DNA of 51,295 nt from Alphaproteobacteria bacterium (GTDB lineage: Bacteria > Pseudomonadota > Alphaproteobacteria > Rhizobiales > Hyphomicrobiaceae). Shown piece after piece: positions 6,057-15,316 of the stretch. Every line of letters begins with the position of its first letter. Within the stretch, counting starts at the first letter, position 1. The notes beneath the pieces were generated by a model that searched no databases, had not been told where the DNA came from, and saw only the letters and a list, made by a program, of their open reading frames with translations. The stretch covers positions 1-51,295 of the forward strand of contig JAHJQI010000096.1 of the NCBI GenBank assembly GCA_018819265.1. The letters are read 5' to 3'. Position numbers and translations under genes: made by a program.

Positions 6057-7463
6057 ATGTCCGGTCATTCATTTCTCGACGACGTCAACCGCCAGTTCAA
6101 TGCGGGGGCGGTCTTCGTTCCGATGCAGGATGGACTTGCCGAGAAGATCCGCATCTGCAACGCGACTTACGTTACGCGTTTCGGCGTGCGGCTGCGCGGG
6201 CGCGTCGAAACCTTCATCGGCTGGCGCAGCGTGCACAGCTCTCATGTCACGCCGGCGAAGGGCGGCATCCGCTATTCCGCGGATGTCGACCAGGAAGAAG
6301 TCGAGGCGCTGGCGGCGCTGATGACCTTCAAGTGCGCGCTCATGGGACTGCCGTTCGGCGGCTCGAAGGGTGGCCTCAAAATCGATCCAAGCAAGTGGGA
6401 GCGGGCGGAATTGGAGAGGATCACGCGCCGCTTTACGCAGGAACTCGCCCGGCACAATTTTCTCGGGCCGAGCCAGAACGTGCCTGCCCCCGATATGGGC
6501 ACCAACGAAACGACGATGGTGTGGATGGCCGATGAGTATCGTCGCTGGTCGCCAAACGACATCAATGCGCTTGCCTGCGTCACGGGCAAGCCACTTGCGA
6601 TGGGCGGCATCGAGGGGCGCATCGAAGCGACCGGGCGGGGTACGCAGTACGCAATCCGTGAATTCTTCCGGCATGAAAAGGATCTGGAGCGTGCCGGGCT
6701 GAGTGGGCCGCTCAAGGGCAAGGCCGCCATCGTGCAGGGGCTCGGCAACGTCGGCTACCACGCGGCAAAGTTTCTCAACGAAGAGGACGGCTGCAGAATC
6801 GTCGGCGTCATCGAACGTGACGGTGCGGTCTGGTCGGACGACGGGTTGCCGATCGAGAACCTGAAGCAGCACTTGACGAAGACCGGCGGACTTGCCGGCT
6901 TCGAAGGTGTCGAGTTCGTTGAAGACGGCGCCAGCGTACTGGTGCGGCCTTGCGATATCCTGATCCCTGCCGCACTTGAACGTGTTATTCATGATCTGAA
7001 CGCGCCCATGATCCAGGCGAAGCTCGTCGTCGAGGCAGCGAACGGCCCGACGACCTTCGAGGGCGATAGGATCCTACGCGAGCGCGGTATCGTCGTGATG
7101 CCCGATCTCTTCGTGAATGCGGGTGGCGTCGTCGTCAGCTATTTCGAATGGGTCAAGAACCTCACTCATATTCCGTTCGGGCTGATGGAACGCCGGCACC
7201 ACGAGTCGAGCCATCAGATGCTGGCGAGTTCGCTGGAGAAGATGACGGGTGCAGCGTTCCCTCGCGACATTGCCCGGTCGTTCGTGCAGGGGGCGAGCGA
7301 AATCGATCTCGTGCGATCCGGACTCGACGACATGATGCGGACGGCCTACGGGCAGATCCGTGCCGGCTGGAATGGCCCTGGCACCATGCCGGATCTGAGA
7401 ACGGCTGCTTATGCCATTGCGATCAAGCGATGCGCGGATGCCTATGGTGCGATCGGGATTTAA
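6057..7463 (+). CDS. Glu/Leu/Phe/Val dehydrogenase (glutamate dehydrogenase family)
   Basis: A 468-residue amino-acid dehydrogenase that interconverts glutamate and 2-oxoglutarate plus ammonia with NAD(P). The catalytic domain shows GGIRYSADVDQEEVEALAAL, then ALMGLPFGGSKGGL with the catalytic Lys, and PAPDMGTNETTM. The nucleotide-binding domain starts near residue 215 with AAIVQGLGNVGYHAAKFL, the GxGxxG fingerprint. VMPDLFVNAGGVVVSYFEW and the C-terminal AYAIAIKRC are also family features. The length fits the bacterial family. The ATG at 6057 is preferred over the adjacent GTG at 6054 because GGAG lies 5 bp before it. It is monocistronic, converging with the cytochrome c gene on a shared hairpin. 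Specificity for glutamate rather than branched-chain amino acids is inferred. Confidence 0.9.
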   Translation: MSGHSFLDDVNRQFNAGAVFVPMQDGLAEKIRICNATYVTRFGVRLRGRVETFIGWRSVHSSHVTPAKGGIRYSADVDQEEVEALAALMTFKCALMGLPFGGSKGGLKIDPSKWERAELERITRRFTQELARHNFLGPSQNVPAPDMGTNETTMVWMADEYRRWSPNDINALACVTGKPLAMGGIEGRIEATGRGTQYAIREFFRHEKDLERAGLSGPLKGKAAIVQGLGNVGYHAAKFLNEEDGCRIVGVIERDGAVWSDDGLPIENLKQHLTKTGGLAGFEGVEFVEDGASVLVRPCDILIPAALERVIHDLNAPMIQAKLVVEAANGPTTFEGDRILRERGIVVMPDLFVNAGGVVVSYFEWVKNLTHIPFGLMERRHHESSHQMLASSLEKMTGAAFPRDIARSFVQGASEIDLVRSGLDDMMRTAYGQIRAGWNGPGTMPDLRTAAYAIAIKRCADAYGAIGI

Positions 7464-7501
7464 TCAGCGTCGATCTGAAGGGCGATCACCTGACGGAAAA
7501 A

Positions 7502-7539
7502 GTTTGAGCCTGGTGCGAGCAGATGCACCGGGCTCAAAC
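7502..7539 (-). terminator. Terminator between convergent genes
   Basis: GTTTGAGCC (7502-7510) pairs with GGCTCAAAC (7531-7539), extended inside by GGTGC/GCACC. On the minus strand it is followed by TTTTT, so it ends the cytochrome c transcript; it may also serve the convergent dehydrogenase gene. Confidence 0.8.
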
Positions 7540-7561
7540 GCAACGTCGTCGATCGCAAGCA

Positions 7562-7945
7562 TCACTGGCTCTTGAGATGCTCTACGATTGCTGAACGGAC
7601 CTTGGCGTCAGCGATGCCCGAATATGGCTTCATGTTGTTGCCAGGGACGACGGCATTCGGATCGGCAATGAACTGATCGAGCTTTTCGGTGGTCCACTCG
7701 AAGTCGGCGCTTTTGAATGCCGACGAATATCCATACCCACTAGCCGCGGCTGCCTTGCGGCCGACGATCTGATGGAGATTGGGACCGAGCCGGTTGTCGC
7801 CTTCATCCAGGCTATGGCAGGTGCGGCAGTTGTTGTTGTAGGCCAACTGCCCGTCGGCAGGGTTGCTGGTTTGGGCACCTGACGGGCCGGTCGTGAAGCA
7901 GCCGATGGTCAGAAGCGTCAACAGCGAAAGAGACAATCGATTCAT
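7562..7945 (-). CDS. Class I cytochrome c
   Basis: A 127-residue periplasmic electron carrier. It has a signal peptide (MNRLSLSLLTLLTIGCFTTG, cleaved near GAQ), a haem-binding CRTCH motif in NNCRTCHSLDEG (about residues 41-45), the RLGPNLHQIVGR helix turn typical of this class, and the distal axial Met in NNMKPYSGI near residue 105. The size and motifs match small cytochrome c/c-550 types. The start is fixed by AAAGGAGA upstream. It has no oxidase or dehydrogenase neighbour, so its redox partner cannot be named. Confidence 0.9.
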   Translation of the reverse strand: MNRLSLSLLTLLTIGCFTTGPSGAQTSNPADGQLAYNNNCRTCHSLDEGDNRLGPNLHQIVGRKAAAASGYGYSSAFKSADFEWTTEKLDQFIADPNAVVPGNNMKPYSGIADAKVRSAIVEHLKSQ

Positions 7946-8060
7946 AGAATTTCTCCTTTCGAGGAGGTGCGGAAACGACATCTGTGAAAACGCAGTGTCC
8001 TTATTTATCGTTCCGCCTTCTGGCGGGGATGGAGGTTAAGCCATTCAATCGGGAAATGAA

Positions 8061-8086
8061 TGGAGCCCCGCAAACGCGGGGCTCCA
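8061..8086 (-). terminator. Hairpin terminator downstream of BA14K gene
   Basis: TGGAGCCCCGC (8061-8071) and its exact complement (8076-8086) enclose AAAC. On the minus strand TTCATTTCCC follows, a moderately T-rich tail. It lies 21 bp after the stop of the BA14K gene. Confidence 0.7.
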
Positions 8087-8106
8087 GCAGTCATCCGATG
8101 TCCCGT

Positions 8107-8628
8107 TCAGCCACGAAGATATGGGCAAAGGACACGAGGGCTTCCGGCGTACGGAATGTATGTTCCGTCGCTCCACCGGAACGTGCGGTAGGCTCGATCG
8201 CACTGCTCCCAACGATCGCCGTAGTCGCGGCGCGAAGCCGCGATGGCGCCACCGATGATCAATCCGGCGATACCTGCGGCAACAGGTCCGCCGTAACGGT
8301 AGCGACGACCATAATAGCGGCGACCACCGTAATAGTTGCGTCGTCCATAGTAGTGGCGACGAATGCCGCGGTTGGGATATCGGAAGGAGCGATTTCTAAA
8401 ACCGCGACGTCCGAAACCGCGACGGCCCTTGCGGGCGACCTGATGCACGTTGGCGACCGCAGAGTCACCAGCGGTTGCCGTTGCAGGCATCGCCGCTGCT
8501 ATGATCTTCGGTGCCGCCAGCGAGCCGATTGCCGCCGGAGTTGGAGCCGCCGCAGATGCGCCCGTGCTCGTCAACAGGGCAATTGCTACGGCTCCGGCGA
8601 ATTGTCGCACATGATTCTTGTTAAGCAC
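8107..8628 (-). CDS. BA14K family protein
   Basis: A 173-residue secreted basic protein, paralogous to the one at 5052-5639. It has a signal peptide (MLNKNHVRQFAGAVAIALLT, cleaved near ASA), an Ala-rich stretch, an Arg/Tyr/Gly-rich segment (RYYGRRYRYGG) and a Gly-zipper hydrophobic segment (AGIAGLIIGGAIAAS). The C-terminal BA14K module contains C..AYRTFRWSDGTYIPYAG and VLCPYLRG. The last 25 residues match the other copy almost exactly, while the Arg-rich middle has diverged. The GTG start at 8628 is set by AAGGAG six bases upstream. Envelope location is inferred from the signal peptide and family. Confidence 0.8.
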   Translation of the reverse strand: MLNKNHVRQFAGAVAIALLTSTGASAAAPTPAAIGSLAAPKIIAAAMPATATAGDSAVANVHQVARKGRRGFGRRGFRNRSFRYPNRGIRRHYYGRRNYYGGRRYYGRRYRYGGPVAAGIAGLIIGGAIAASRRDYGDRWEQCDRAYRTFRWSDGTYIPYAGSPRVLCPYLRG

Positions 8629-8832
8629 GTTGAACTCCTTTTTCCACTCGATCGAAAGCGAAACCGTTTCGGCATCGCTACAATCCCAGGCGTGTCAGGC
8701 TGTTCAACGCAGCGGGCGACGTGCATGTTCCGTCGTGTCATGCAGGTGTGCGGATCACGAATTCTTGTGGCGGTCGTGACGCGTCCAAAAATACAAGAAG
8801 GCGAGGTCAGTTCGTAACTGTCGAAATGAAAA

Positions 8833-8856
8833 CGGGCCGGCATTTTTGCCGGCCCG
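8833..8856 (-). terminator. Terminator downstream of phbB
   Basis: CGGGCCGGC (8833-8841) pairs with GCCGGCCCG (8848-8856) around ATTTTT; on the minus strand TTTTCATTTC follows. It lies about 40 bp after the phbB stop and should end the phbA-phbB transcript. Confidence 0.85.
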
Positions 8857-8894
8857 CTCGTATTGCGTTCGTTGTCACGCAGTCGCGACAAAGC

Positions 8895-9620
8895 TTAGAT
8901 CATGTATTGGCCGCCGTTGGCGGAAATCGTCGAGCCGGTGATGAAGCCGGCATCGTCGGAAGCGAGGAAGGCGACGATCTTGGCGATCTCTTCAGGCTCG
9001 CCGAGACGGCCGACCGGGATGTGCGGCAGGATGTTCTTCTTCAGGACTTCCGGATCGATGGCCTTGACCATCTCGGTGCCGATGTAGCCGGGACAGACGG
9101 CGTTGACGGTAATGCCCTTGAAAGCGCCTTCCTGGGCGAGCGCCTTGGTGAAGCCGAGATCGCCGGCCTTGGCCGCCGAGTAGTTGACCTGGCCCATCTG
9201 CCCCTTCTGTCCGTTGATCGAGGAAATGTTGATGACGCGCCCGAAGCCGCGCTCGCGCATGCCGGGCCAAACCGGGTGGGTCATGTTGAAGAGGCCGTTG
9301 AGATTGGTGCTCATGACCTCCTGCCACTGCTCCTTCGTCATCTTGTGGAACATGCCGTCTCGCGTAATACCGGCGTTGTTGACGAGGATGTCGACGGGGC
9401 CGAGTTCGGCTTCGACTTTCTTGATGCCTTCGGCGCAGGCGTCGTAGTCGGCGACCGACCACTTGAAGACAGGGATGCCGTTCTCGGCCTTGAAGGCGTT
9501 GGCGGCATCATCATTGCCGGCGTAGTTTGCGGCGACTTTGCAGCCGGCTGCGTTGAGTGCGAGGGAGATGGCGGCGCCGATGCCGCGCGTGCCGCCGGTA
9601 ACGAGTGCTACTCGTGCCAT
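8895..9620 (-). CDS. phbB: Acetoacetyl-CoA reductase
   Basis: A 241-residue short-chain dehydrogenase that reduces acetoacetyl-CoA to (R)-3-hydroxybutyryl-CoA with NADPH. This is the second step of polyhydroxybutyrate synthesis and an entry step of the ethylmalonyl-CoA pathway. It shows the TGGTRGIG cofactor motif at residues 8-15, NNAGITRDGMFHKM near 85, and the catalytic Ser-Tyr-Lys in NISSINGQKGQMGQVNYSAAKAG. PGYIGTEMV and the C-terminal GSTISANGGQYM are also present. The length is that of PhbB/PhaB. It lies 127 bp downstream of phbA on the same strand and is followed by a strong terminator. Confidence 0.96.
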   Translation of the reverse strand: MARVALVTGGTRGIGAAISLALNAAGCKVAANYAGNDDAANAFKAENGIPVFKWSVADYDACAEGIKKVEAELGPVDILVNNAGITRDGMFHKMTKEQWQEVMSTNLNGLFNMTHPVWPGMRERGFGRVINISSINGQKGQMGQVNYSAAKAGDLGFTKALAQEGAFKGITVNAVCPGYIGTEMVKAIDPEVLKKNILPHIPVGRLGEPEEIAKIVAFLASDDAGFITGSTISANGGQYMI

Positions 9621-9747
9621 GGGGAATCCTTTTTTGAGTTTAGCGTTGCTTCATTGGTTGAATGGCGCGGCCGGGAAAGCCGCCGCGCCGGTTATCGGCA
9701 GGAGAGTCACCAGGGTCTACGCTTCCAGCGCTTCGCGCAAGCGGCGA

Positions 9748-10938
<1,191 letters not shown>

Positions 10939-11176
10939 AATTAAAGGCTCCTGGGTTGCTCCGCTCGCGGAGGCGGCTCGAGTTTTACTATAGTGGGGTG
11001 CCGTGGGGCAAAACCGGCACGGTGCTGGGTATGTGCGATAGTGCCTGCACCGGTCATAACAGGTCTGACTTCGCACCTGCAATCAAGACATGAGGCGAAC
11101 ATTTCATCATAGCACGTGCGCGCCTGTTCAGATTTCCGGCACAAACGGCTTCCAAGTCGAACGAACGTTGTGATAC

Positions 11177-11214
11177 CTTGTCGCATCGCAACAAGATCGG
11201 CCGGTGCCGGCCGA
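11177..11214. promoter_or_regulatory. Inverted repeats upstream of phaR
   Basis: Two palindromes lie 34-71 bp before the phaR start. CTTGTCGC...GCAACAAG (11177-11195) has one mismatched pair. TCGGCCGG and CCGGCCGA (11197-11214) are perfect arms separated by TG. PhaR regulators are known to bind their own and PHB gene promoters, so these are candidate operators in the phaR-phbA divergent region (10939-11247). The rest of that 309-bp region shows no gene. Confidence 0.45.
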
Positions 11215-11247
11215 TGAGTGCAATGGTCCATTTGAGCCGAGCGTGAA

Positions 11248-11871
11248 ATGCTGAAAAAGACGGAAACCCGAGACGAGAAACGCGAATCGGTCGTCATCAA
11301 GAAGTACGCCAATCGCCGTCTCTACAATACCGAGACGAGCACATACGTGACGCTCGACGATCTTGCCGACATGGTGCGTTCAGACCGGGATTTCGTCGTC
11401 TTTGACGCCAAGAGCGGCGATGACCTGACGCACTCGGTATTGACACAGATTATCGTCGACCAGGAGAGCAAGGGGCAGACTTTACTTCCCGTGCCGTTCC
11501 TGCGGCAGCTCATCCGGCTCTATGGCGACAGTATCTCGCGAATGGTGCCGACGTACCTGCAATTCAGCATGGAAACGCTGGCGCGCGAACAGGAACGCTT
11601 CCGGGATCAGATTTCGACAGCGTTCGGATCGCATGCGACGCCGTTCGAGGCCTATCAGGAACATGCCCGGCGCAACATGGCGATCTTCGAACAGGCCATG
11701 TCGATGTGGAGCCCGTTCCCGAACACGGCAGCCGACCCCGGCGCCAAAGGTGTCGAGGGAAGCGGAAAACCGGCAGATGCAGCGCCGGCGCGAAACGAGA
11801 TCGAAGAATTGAAGTCGCAGCTCGCGGCGATGCAGCACAAGATCGAGAAGCTGGCGCAGGACAAGGACTAG
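11248..11871 (+). CDS. phaR: Polyhydroxyalkanoate synthesis regulator PhaR
   Basis: A 207-residue regulator of the PHB_acc family, which binds DNA and also the surface of PHB granules and de-represses phasin and PHB genes when polymer accumulates. The conserved N-terminal DNA-binding module is seen in VVIKKYANRRLYNTETSTYV followed by TLDDLADMVRSDRDFVVFDA (residues 15-55). The PHB-binding repeats are FLRQLIRLYGDSISRMVPTY and later FEQAMSMWSPF. A C-terminal coiled coil (IEELKSQLAAMQHKIEKLAQ) probably mediates multimerisation. It is divergent from phbA-phbB, as is usual in alphaproteobacteria. Its TAG stop forms the first bases of a dispersed repeat. Confidence 0.95.
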   Translation: MLKKTETRDEKRESVVIKKYANRRLYNTETSTYVTLDDLADMVRSDRDFVVFDAKSGDDLTHSVLTQIIVDQESKGQTLLPVPFLRQLIRLYGDSISRMVPTYLQFSMETLAREQERFRDQISTAFGSHATPFEAYQEHARRNMAIFEQAMSMWSPFPNTAADPGAKGVEGSGKPADAAPARNEIEELKSQLAAMQHKIEKLAQDKD

Positions 11872-12010
11872 ATCGCTTCCGCTTTGGCGGAAAGCAATAT
11901 TGCCTTTTCGCTCACGGGCCAATCGGCCTGGCCCTTCGCGGTGGCGGCGCTCCTTTGGTCAACACTCAGCAAGCTGTTGTTGAGCAGCCGGGCCACAGTC
12001 ATGGCCTTCA
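11869..12010 (+). repeat. Dispersed intergenic repeat, copy A (with inserted hairpin)
   Basis: It begins TAGATCGCTTCCGC at the phaR stop codon and shares with 33303-33420 the blocks TTTTCGCTCACGGGCCA, TCGGCCTGGCC, GGCGGCGCTC and GGGCCACAGTC. Copy A carries 34 extra bases at 11953-11986, where copy B has only GC. Those extra bases are a palindrome (TCAACACTCAGC ... GCTGTTGTTGA) belonging to the CCAACA/TGTTGG hairpin family found elsewhere in the window. Confidence 0.8.
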
Positions 12011-12055
12011 AAAGCTTGCAGCGTCAGGGCAACCCGCCCAAGGGTGAAGGAATCT

Positions 12056-13810
12056 TCACAAATCGTCGGGTAGATCGCCGGCCGGGATCGGCTGGCCGAA
12101 ATGGAAGCCCTGCAGATAGGTGATGCCCGCTTTCGTCAGAATGTCGGCGGTTTCCTCGTCGCCGACCCATTCCGCGACCGTTTCCATGCCGAACGTTTCG
12201 GCCAATTCGACCATCGTCTTGATGAAGATCTTGTCGGAACTGTCGACGGACAGGTTCTTGACGAATGCGCCGTCGATCTTCACCAGGTCGACCGGCAAGT
12301 GCTTCAGGTTCTTGAACGACGTGTAGCCGGCGCCAAAGTCGTCGATGGCTACGCGGCAACCCATTTCACGCAGCGTGTCGACGAATGCGATGGCTTGATC
12401 GATATCGTCGATCACTTTCGTCTCGGTAATCTCGAGGACGAGACGCTTGGTCAACGAGCGGTCGTTGCCGGAGAGGTTCTGCAGCGTCGCAAGCCAATCC
12501 TGGTCGGTTGTCGTCATGCTCGACACATTGACGGAGAGCGAAAGTCGGGGATGTTTGCGCAGCAGCGCCACCGAGAGTTCAAGCGTGCGTCTGTCGATCA
12601 GCCGCAACAGCCCGAACTGTTCTGCGAACGGAATGAATTCGCCGGCCGAAACGATCGACCCGTCCGGTTTCTCCATGCGCAACAGGCATTCGTAGAGATC
12701 GGCCTTGCGGGTCGTCGAGTTGATGATCGGTTGCAGGACGAGACGCATGCGGTCGTCGTCGAGGGCTGACATGATGTCGTCGGCGATGGTGATGCGGCGC
12801 TGCCGGATCGACTCGTGGTCGGTATCGGCGGCGAAGCCGACGAAGCTGTCGAAGCGGCGCGACTTGGCGGCGTCGAGGGCGTGCAGGGAACGGCTGAAGA
12901 CCTGGCGCACGGTGCCGGCTTGATCGGGCATGGTCACGCCGCCGACGGAAATCGTCGCCGTCAACTGGCAGGCGCTGGTATTGATCGGCGTCTGGCGGAC
13001 TGCCTGCATGAAGCGCTCGGCGGCGATGCGCATGGCGCCTGCGCCGCAATTGGAAACGATCACGCCGAACTTGTTGGAAGAATAGCGGCCCAACAGGTCG
13101 CCGCTCCTGAGCTTGCCCTTGACGATCTTTGCAGTGGCGTTCAGCACCTCGTCGCCGATATCGAAGCCAAAGGTTTCGTTGACGGAGGCGAGGTTGTTGA
13201 CGGCGATCATCAGGAACGCGCTCGACGTCTGGCGATGTTCGGCCCGGCCAAGTACCGCTGCGATCGCCTGTGGCAGCCGGGTGCGGTTGAGCTGGTTTGT
13301 CATCTCATCGCTGTCAGAGCCGTAAAGCGCGGCCTGCTCGGCGACGAAGCTTTCGTTGACGACGCGAATGGTGCCGCGGGCGCGGATCGGCTTACCGTCG
13401 ATGTCCGGCCACCAGCGGCCGTGGTCTTCGAGCCATATCGAGGCGATGCCGCGCAGCGCGCCGGGGCGGAACCGGTACTGCACCCGGTAGGGAACGCCGC
13501 GATCATGGGGGCAGGACGTGGAATTGGTGACAGCGACCAGACGGCGGGCGCGATGCTCGGGGACGATACGGTTTTCGAAGTGCTTGCCGGTCGAGATATC
13601 GGCGACGCCGTCGAGGCCCAAGACAGCCGGTGCATTTTCTTCCCACAACAGGGAGTCGCTGTGGAGGTCCCAGACGTAAGCGCTTTCGTCGAACGCCGAT
13701 AGCATGCCGACAAGGTCGAGCGCTTCGGATTCGATCAGTCCGTCGGGCCCGGTCGCCGCCGACGGGGTTCCAGGGCTGGCAGGTCCGCTGTTTGCGTCCG
13801 GTTTGGGCAT
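12056..13810 (-). CDS. EAL-domain c-di-GMP phosphodiesterase with degenerate GGDEF domain
   Basis: A 584-residue signalling protein. Residues 35-165 form a PAS-like sensor region (YVWDLHSDSLLWEENAPAVL, with a later PYRVQYRFRPGALRGIASIW). The GGDEF domain follows (residues 175-330), but its signature is SSNKF in GRYSSNKFGVIVSNC, so cyclase activity is not expected. The C-terminal EAL domain (340-575) has ECLLRME in place of EALLRW, SVNVSS, LEITET, AIDDFGAGYTSF, VKIDG and METVAEWV, which keep the metal and catalytic residues. It most likely hydrolyses c-di-GMP, with the dead GGDEF domain as a GTP sensor. It is soluble and monocistronic. The start at 13810 is uncertain, since an ATG pair about 30 bp upstream is also possible. 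Confidence 0.88.
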   Translation of the reverse strand: MPKPDANSGPASPGTPSAATGPDGLIESEALDLVGMLSAFDESAYVWDLHSDSLLWEENAPAVLGLDGVADISTGKHFENRIVPEHRARRLVAVTNSTSCPHDRGVPYRVQYRFRPGALRGIASIWLEDHGRWWPDIDGKPIRARGTIRVVNESFVAEQAALYGSDSDEMTNQLNRTRLPQAIAAVLGRAEHRQTSSAFLMIAVNNLASVNETFGFDIGDEVLNATAKIVKGKLRSGDLLGRYSSNKFGVIVSNCGAGAMRIAAERFMQAVRQTPINTSACQLTATISVGGVTMPDQAGTVRQVFSRSLHALDAAKSRRFDSFVGFAADTDHESIRQRRITIADDIMSALDDDRMRLVLQPIINSTTRKADLYECLLRMEKPDGSIVSAGEFIPFAEQFGLLRLIDRRTLELSVALLRKHPRLSLSVNVSSMTTTDQDWLATLQNLSGNDRSLTKRLVLEITETKVIDDIDQAIAFVDTLREMGCRVAIDDFGAGYTSFKNLKHLPVDLVKIDGAFVKNLSVDSSDKIFIKTMVELAETFGMETVAEWVGDEETADILTKAGITYLQGFHFGQPIPAGDLPDDL

Positions 13811-14000
13811 GTCATCTCGGCCTTTGACTGCCATCATCGGTTGGGGCGAAAAGCTCACAGAGGAATCCTACTTCGTCGGCTCCGCTCTTGCCCGGGGCTC
13901 GGAAGCGAACGGCCATCATCCCTCAGGTTAAAGGTAAACTCCTAACAACAGTTGAAGCGACTTGCACACGGGAACGGCGGATTTCGGGCCGGCGGACAAA

Positions 14001-14036
14001 GGAAAGGGCCGGTTTCGAGCAACCGGCCCACTTTCC
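14001..14036 (-). terminator. Terminator downstream of membrane protein gene
   Basis: GGGCCGGTT (14006-14014) pairs with AACCGGCCC (14021-14029), with GGAAAG/CTTTCC extending the stem. On the minus strand TTTCCTTTG follows. It lies 26 bp after the stop of the 14062-14511 gene. Confidence 0.7.
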
Positions 14037-14061
14037 GAAGTCAGACGCGGGATGGGCGGGT

Positions 14062-14511
14062 TCACTCGCCCATGTTGCCAAATCCGATGTCGCGGCGGGC
14101 CACGCGGATGCCGATGGTGTATCCTGCAACGACGTCGATGAGGGTGGCGACCATGAGCAGGAAGAAGACGCTCGTATACGCGGCGTCAATCAACAGGAAC
14201 TCGACCAGACAGGCGATGAACACCAGCATGGAAAGTCCGTGATCAAGCAGGCTGGCGGTCGAGGTATATGTTGCTTTCAGGATTTCGACGAAGAGAAGCA
14301 GCATCGTGACAAGGATGATGAGATCGCCCCAGGTGAAGGTCCAGTAGACGGCATCGGCCCCTTCGGCAGCGCCGGAGCGGAATGAGGGCAGCGAGAAGAA
14401 GACCGTACGCAGGATGCTTTCGGCGTTGCCGGTATCGCTGGCGCCGAGCAGCACCACGATGTTGTAGAAAATGAACGCGAAGATGATGAGCGGCAAGGAC
14501 CTGATCGACAT
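14062..14511 (-). CDS. Small integral membrane protein of unknown function
   Basis: A 149-residue protein with four likely transmembrane helices, around residues 6-22 (LPLIIFAFIFYNIVVLLG), 61-78 (GDLIILVTMLLLFVEIL), 91-110 (LSMLVFIACLVEFLLID) and 114-134 (SVFFLLMVATLIDVVAGYTI). The tail is RVARRDIGFGNMGE. No catalytic motif is visible. I cannot name a family. It has a terminator downstream and a CCAACA-type hairpin array upstream, and appears monocistronic. Confidence 0.7.
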   Translation of the reverse strand: MSIRSLPLIIFAFIFYNIVVLLGASDTGNAESILRTVFFSLPSFRSGAAEGADAVYWTFTWGDLIILVTMLLLFVEILKATYTSTASLLDHGLSMLVFIACLVEFLLIDAAYTSVFFLLMVATLIDVVAGYTIGIRVARRDIGFGNMGE

Positions 14512-14600
14512 TCGTTACTCCCCTGTCAGCCGAATACGTGCGTGGCTCAGCGTTGCTTGGCCAACACGGTGTTAGCGCGTGCCGTGCATTATTTTTTATT

Positions 14601-14777
14601 CCAACATTGCGCAGGCGCATGTTGGGTTGTGTTCGCTGCCAACACTGCGCAGGCGCATGTTGGATTGTGTTCGCTGCCAACATTGCGCAAGCGCATGTTG
14701 GATTGTGTTCGCTGCCAACATTGCGCAAGCGCATGTTGGATTGTGTTCGCTGCCAACATTGCGCAAGCGCATGTTGG
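14601..14777. repeat. Tandem hairpin array, five copies, 38-bp period
   Basis: Five units start at 14601, 14639, 14677, 14715 and 14753. Each has a 25-bp palindrome with CCAACATTGCGC on one arm and GCGCATGTTGG on the other, followed by a 13-bp linker ATTGTGTTCGCTG (the last unit lacks it). Units 3-5 are identical; units 1-2 differ at one to three positions. The array fills most of the 380-bp gap between the membrane protein gene and rpmF. The linkers are the same each time, so this is not a CRISPR array. A weaker hairpin (14854-14884) follows rpmF. Confidence 0.92.
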
Positions 14778-14891
14778 GCGTAGCGCAGCTTTAAGGCGTT
14801 TTCATTTCAGGGGCGCAAGAGGCGTTCACGGATGATCACCTGTCGTGTGGCAACAGCGCCGCAGGGCGGTTGGACGCGGCGCTGCCGACGA

Positions 14892-15077
14892 TCAAACGTC
14901 CGACTTGGGCTCCAGAATCTGGCGGCCACGATATTTTCCTGACTTGAGATCGATGTGGTGAGGGCGGCGGCGCTCGCCGGATTCCTTGTCTTCCACGTAG
15001 GTCGGAGCCGAAAGTGTATCGTGCGAACGGCGGGACCCGCGCTTCTGGCGCGAGACTTTCTTCATTGGAACGGCCAT
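14892..15077 (-). CDS. rpmF: 50S ribosomal protein L32
   Basis: A 61-residue ribosomal protein. It begins [20 protein letters not shown] and contains [20 protein letters not shown] and [11 protein letters not shown], the alphaproteobacterial L32 pattern. This is the Cys-free form of L32, lacking the zinc-binding Cys seen in other bacteria. A GGAGAAG ribosome-binding site precedes the start. It is divergent from the polyprenyl synthase gene, a common arrangement in this order. Confidence 0.96.
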   Translation of the reverse strand: MAVPMKKVSRQKRGSRRSHDTLSAPTYVEDKESGERRRPHHIDLKSGKYRGRQILEPKSDV

Positions 15078-15316
15078 TGGTCTTCTCCAGGCAGCTTTTT
15101 CACGGAGGCGCGCGGCAGATAGCGGGGCTTCGCTTGGACAAATCGTCCAAAATCACCTGCTACCGGCGCAGCGCCAATTCCTCTCAGCCCGCTTTCACGG
15201 GGAGCTTTGAAGGCGGGGTTATAGGCGCAAACGTCCGCCAGCGCCAGTCCCGCGACAAGGATTTTTACGCTGCGGCGCTGGTGCGGGGAAGCCCTGCATT
15301 CTACACATGAGCGGCT

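Noticed and set aside
7984..8817. 277-codon plus-strand frame
   Set aside because: It is antisense to the BA14K gene and crosses its terminator hairpins.
14601..14777. CRISPR array
   Set aside because: The linkers between palindromes are the same in every unit, units are only 38 bp apart, and no cas genes are present. The arrays at 27098 and 39913 fail for the same reason.
14538..14835. Plus-strand frames with repeated CQHCA..HVG peptides
   Set aside because: They are translations of the five-copy hairpin array; all three plus frames are open only because the 38-bp unit lacks stops.
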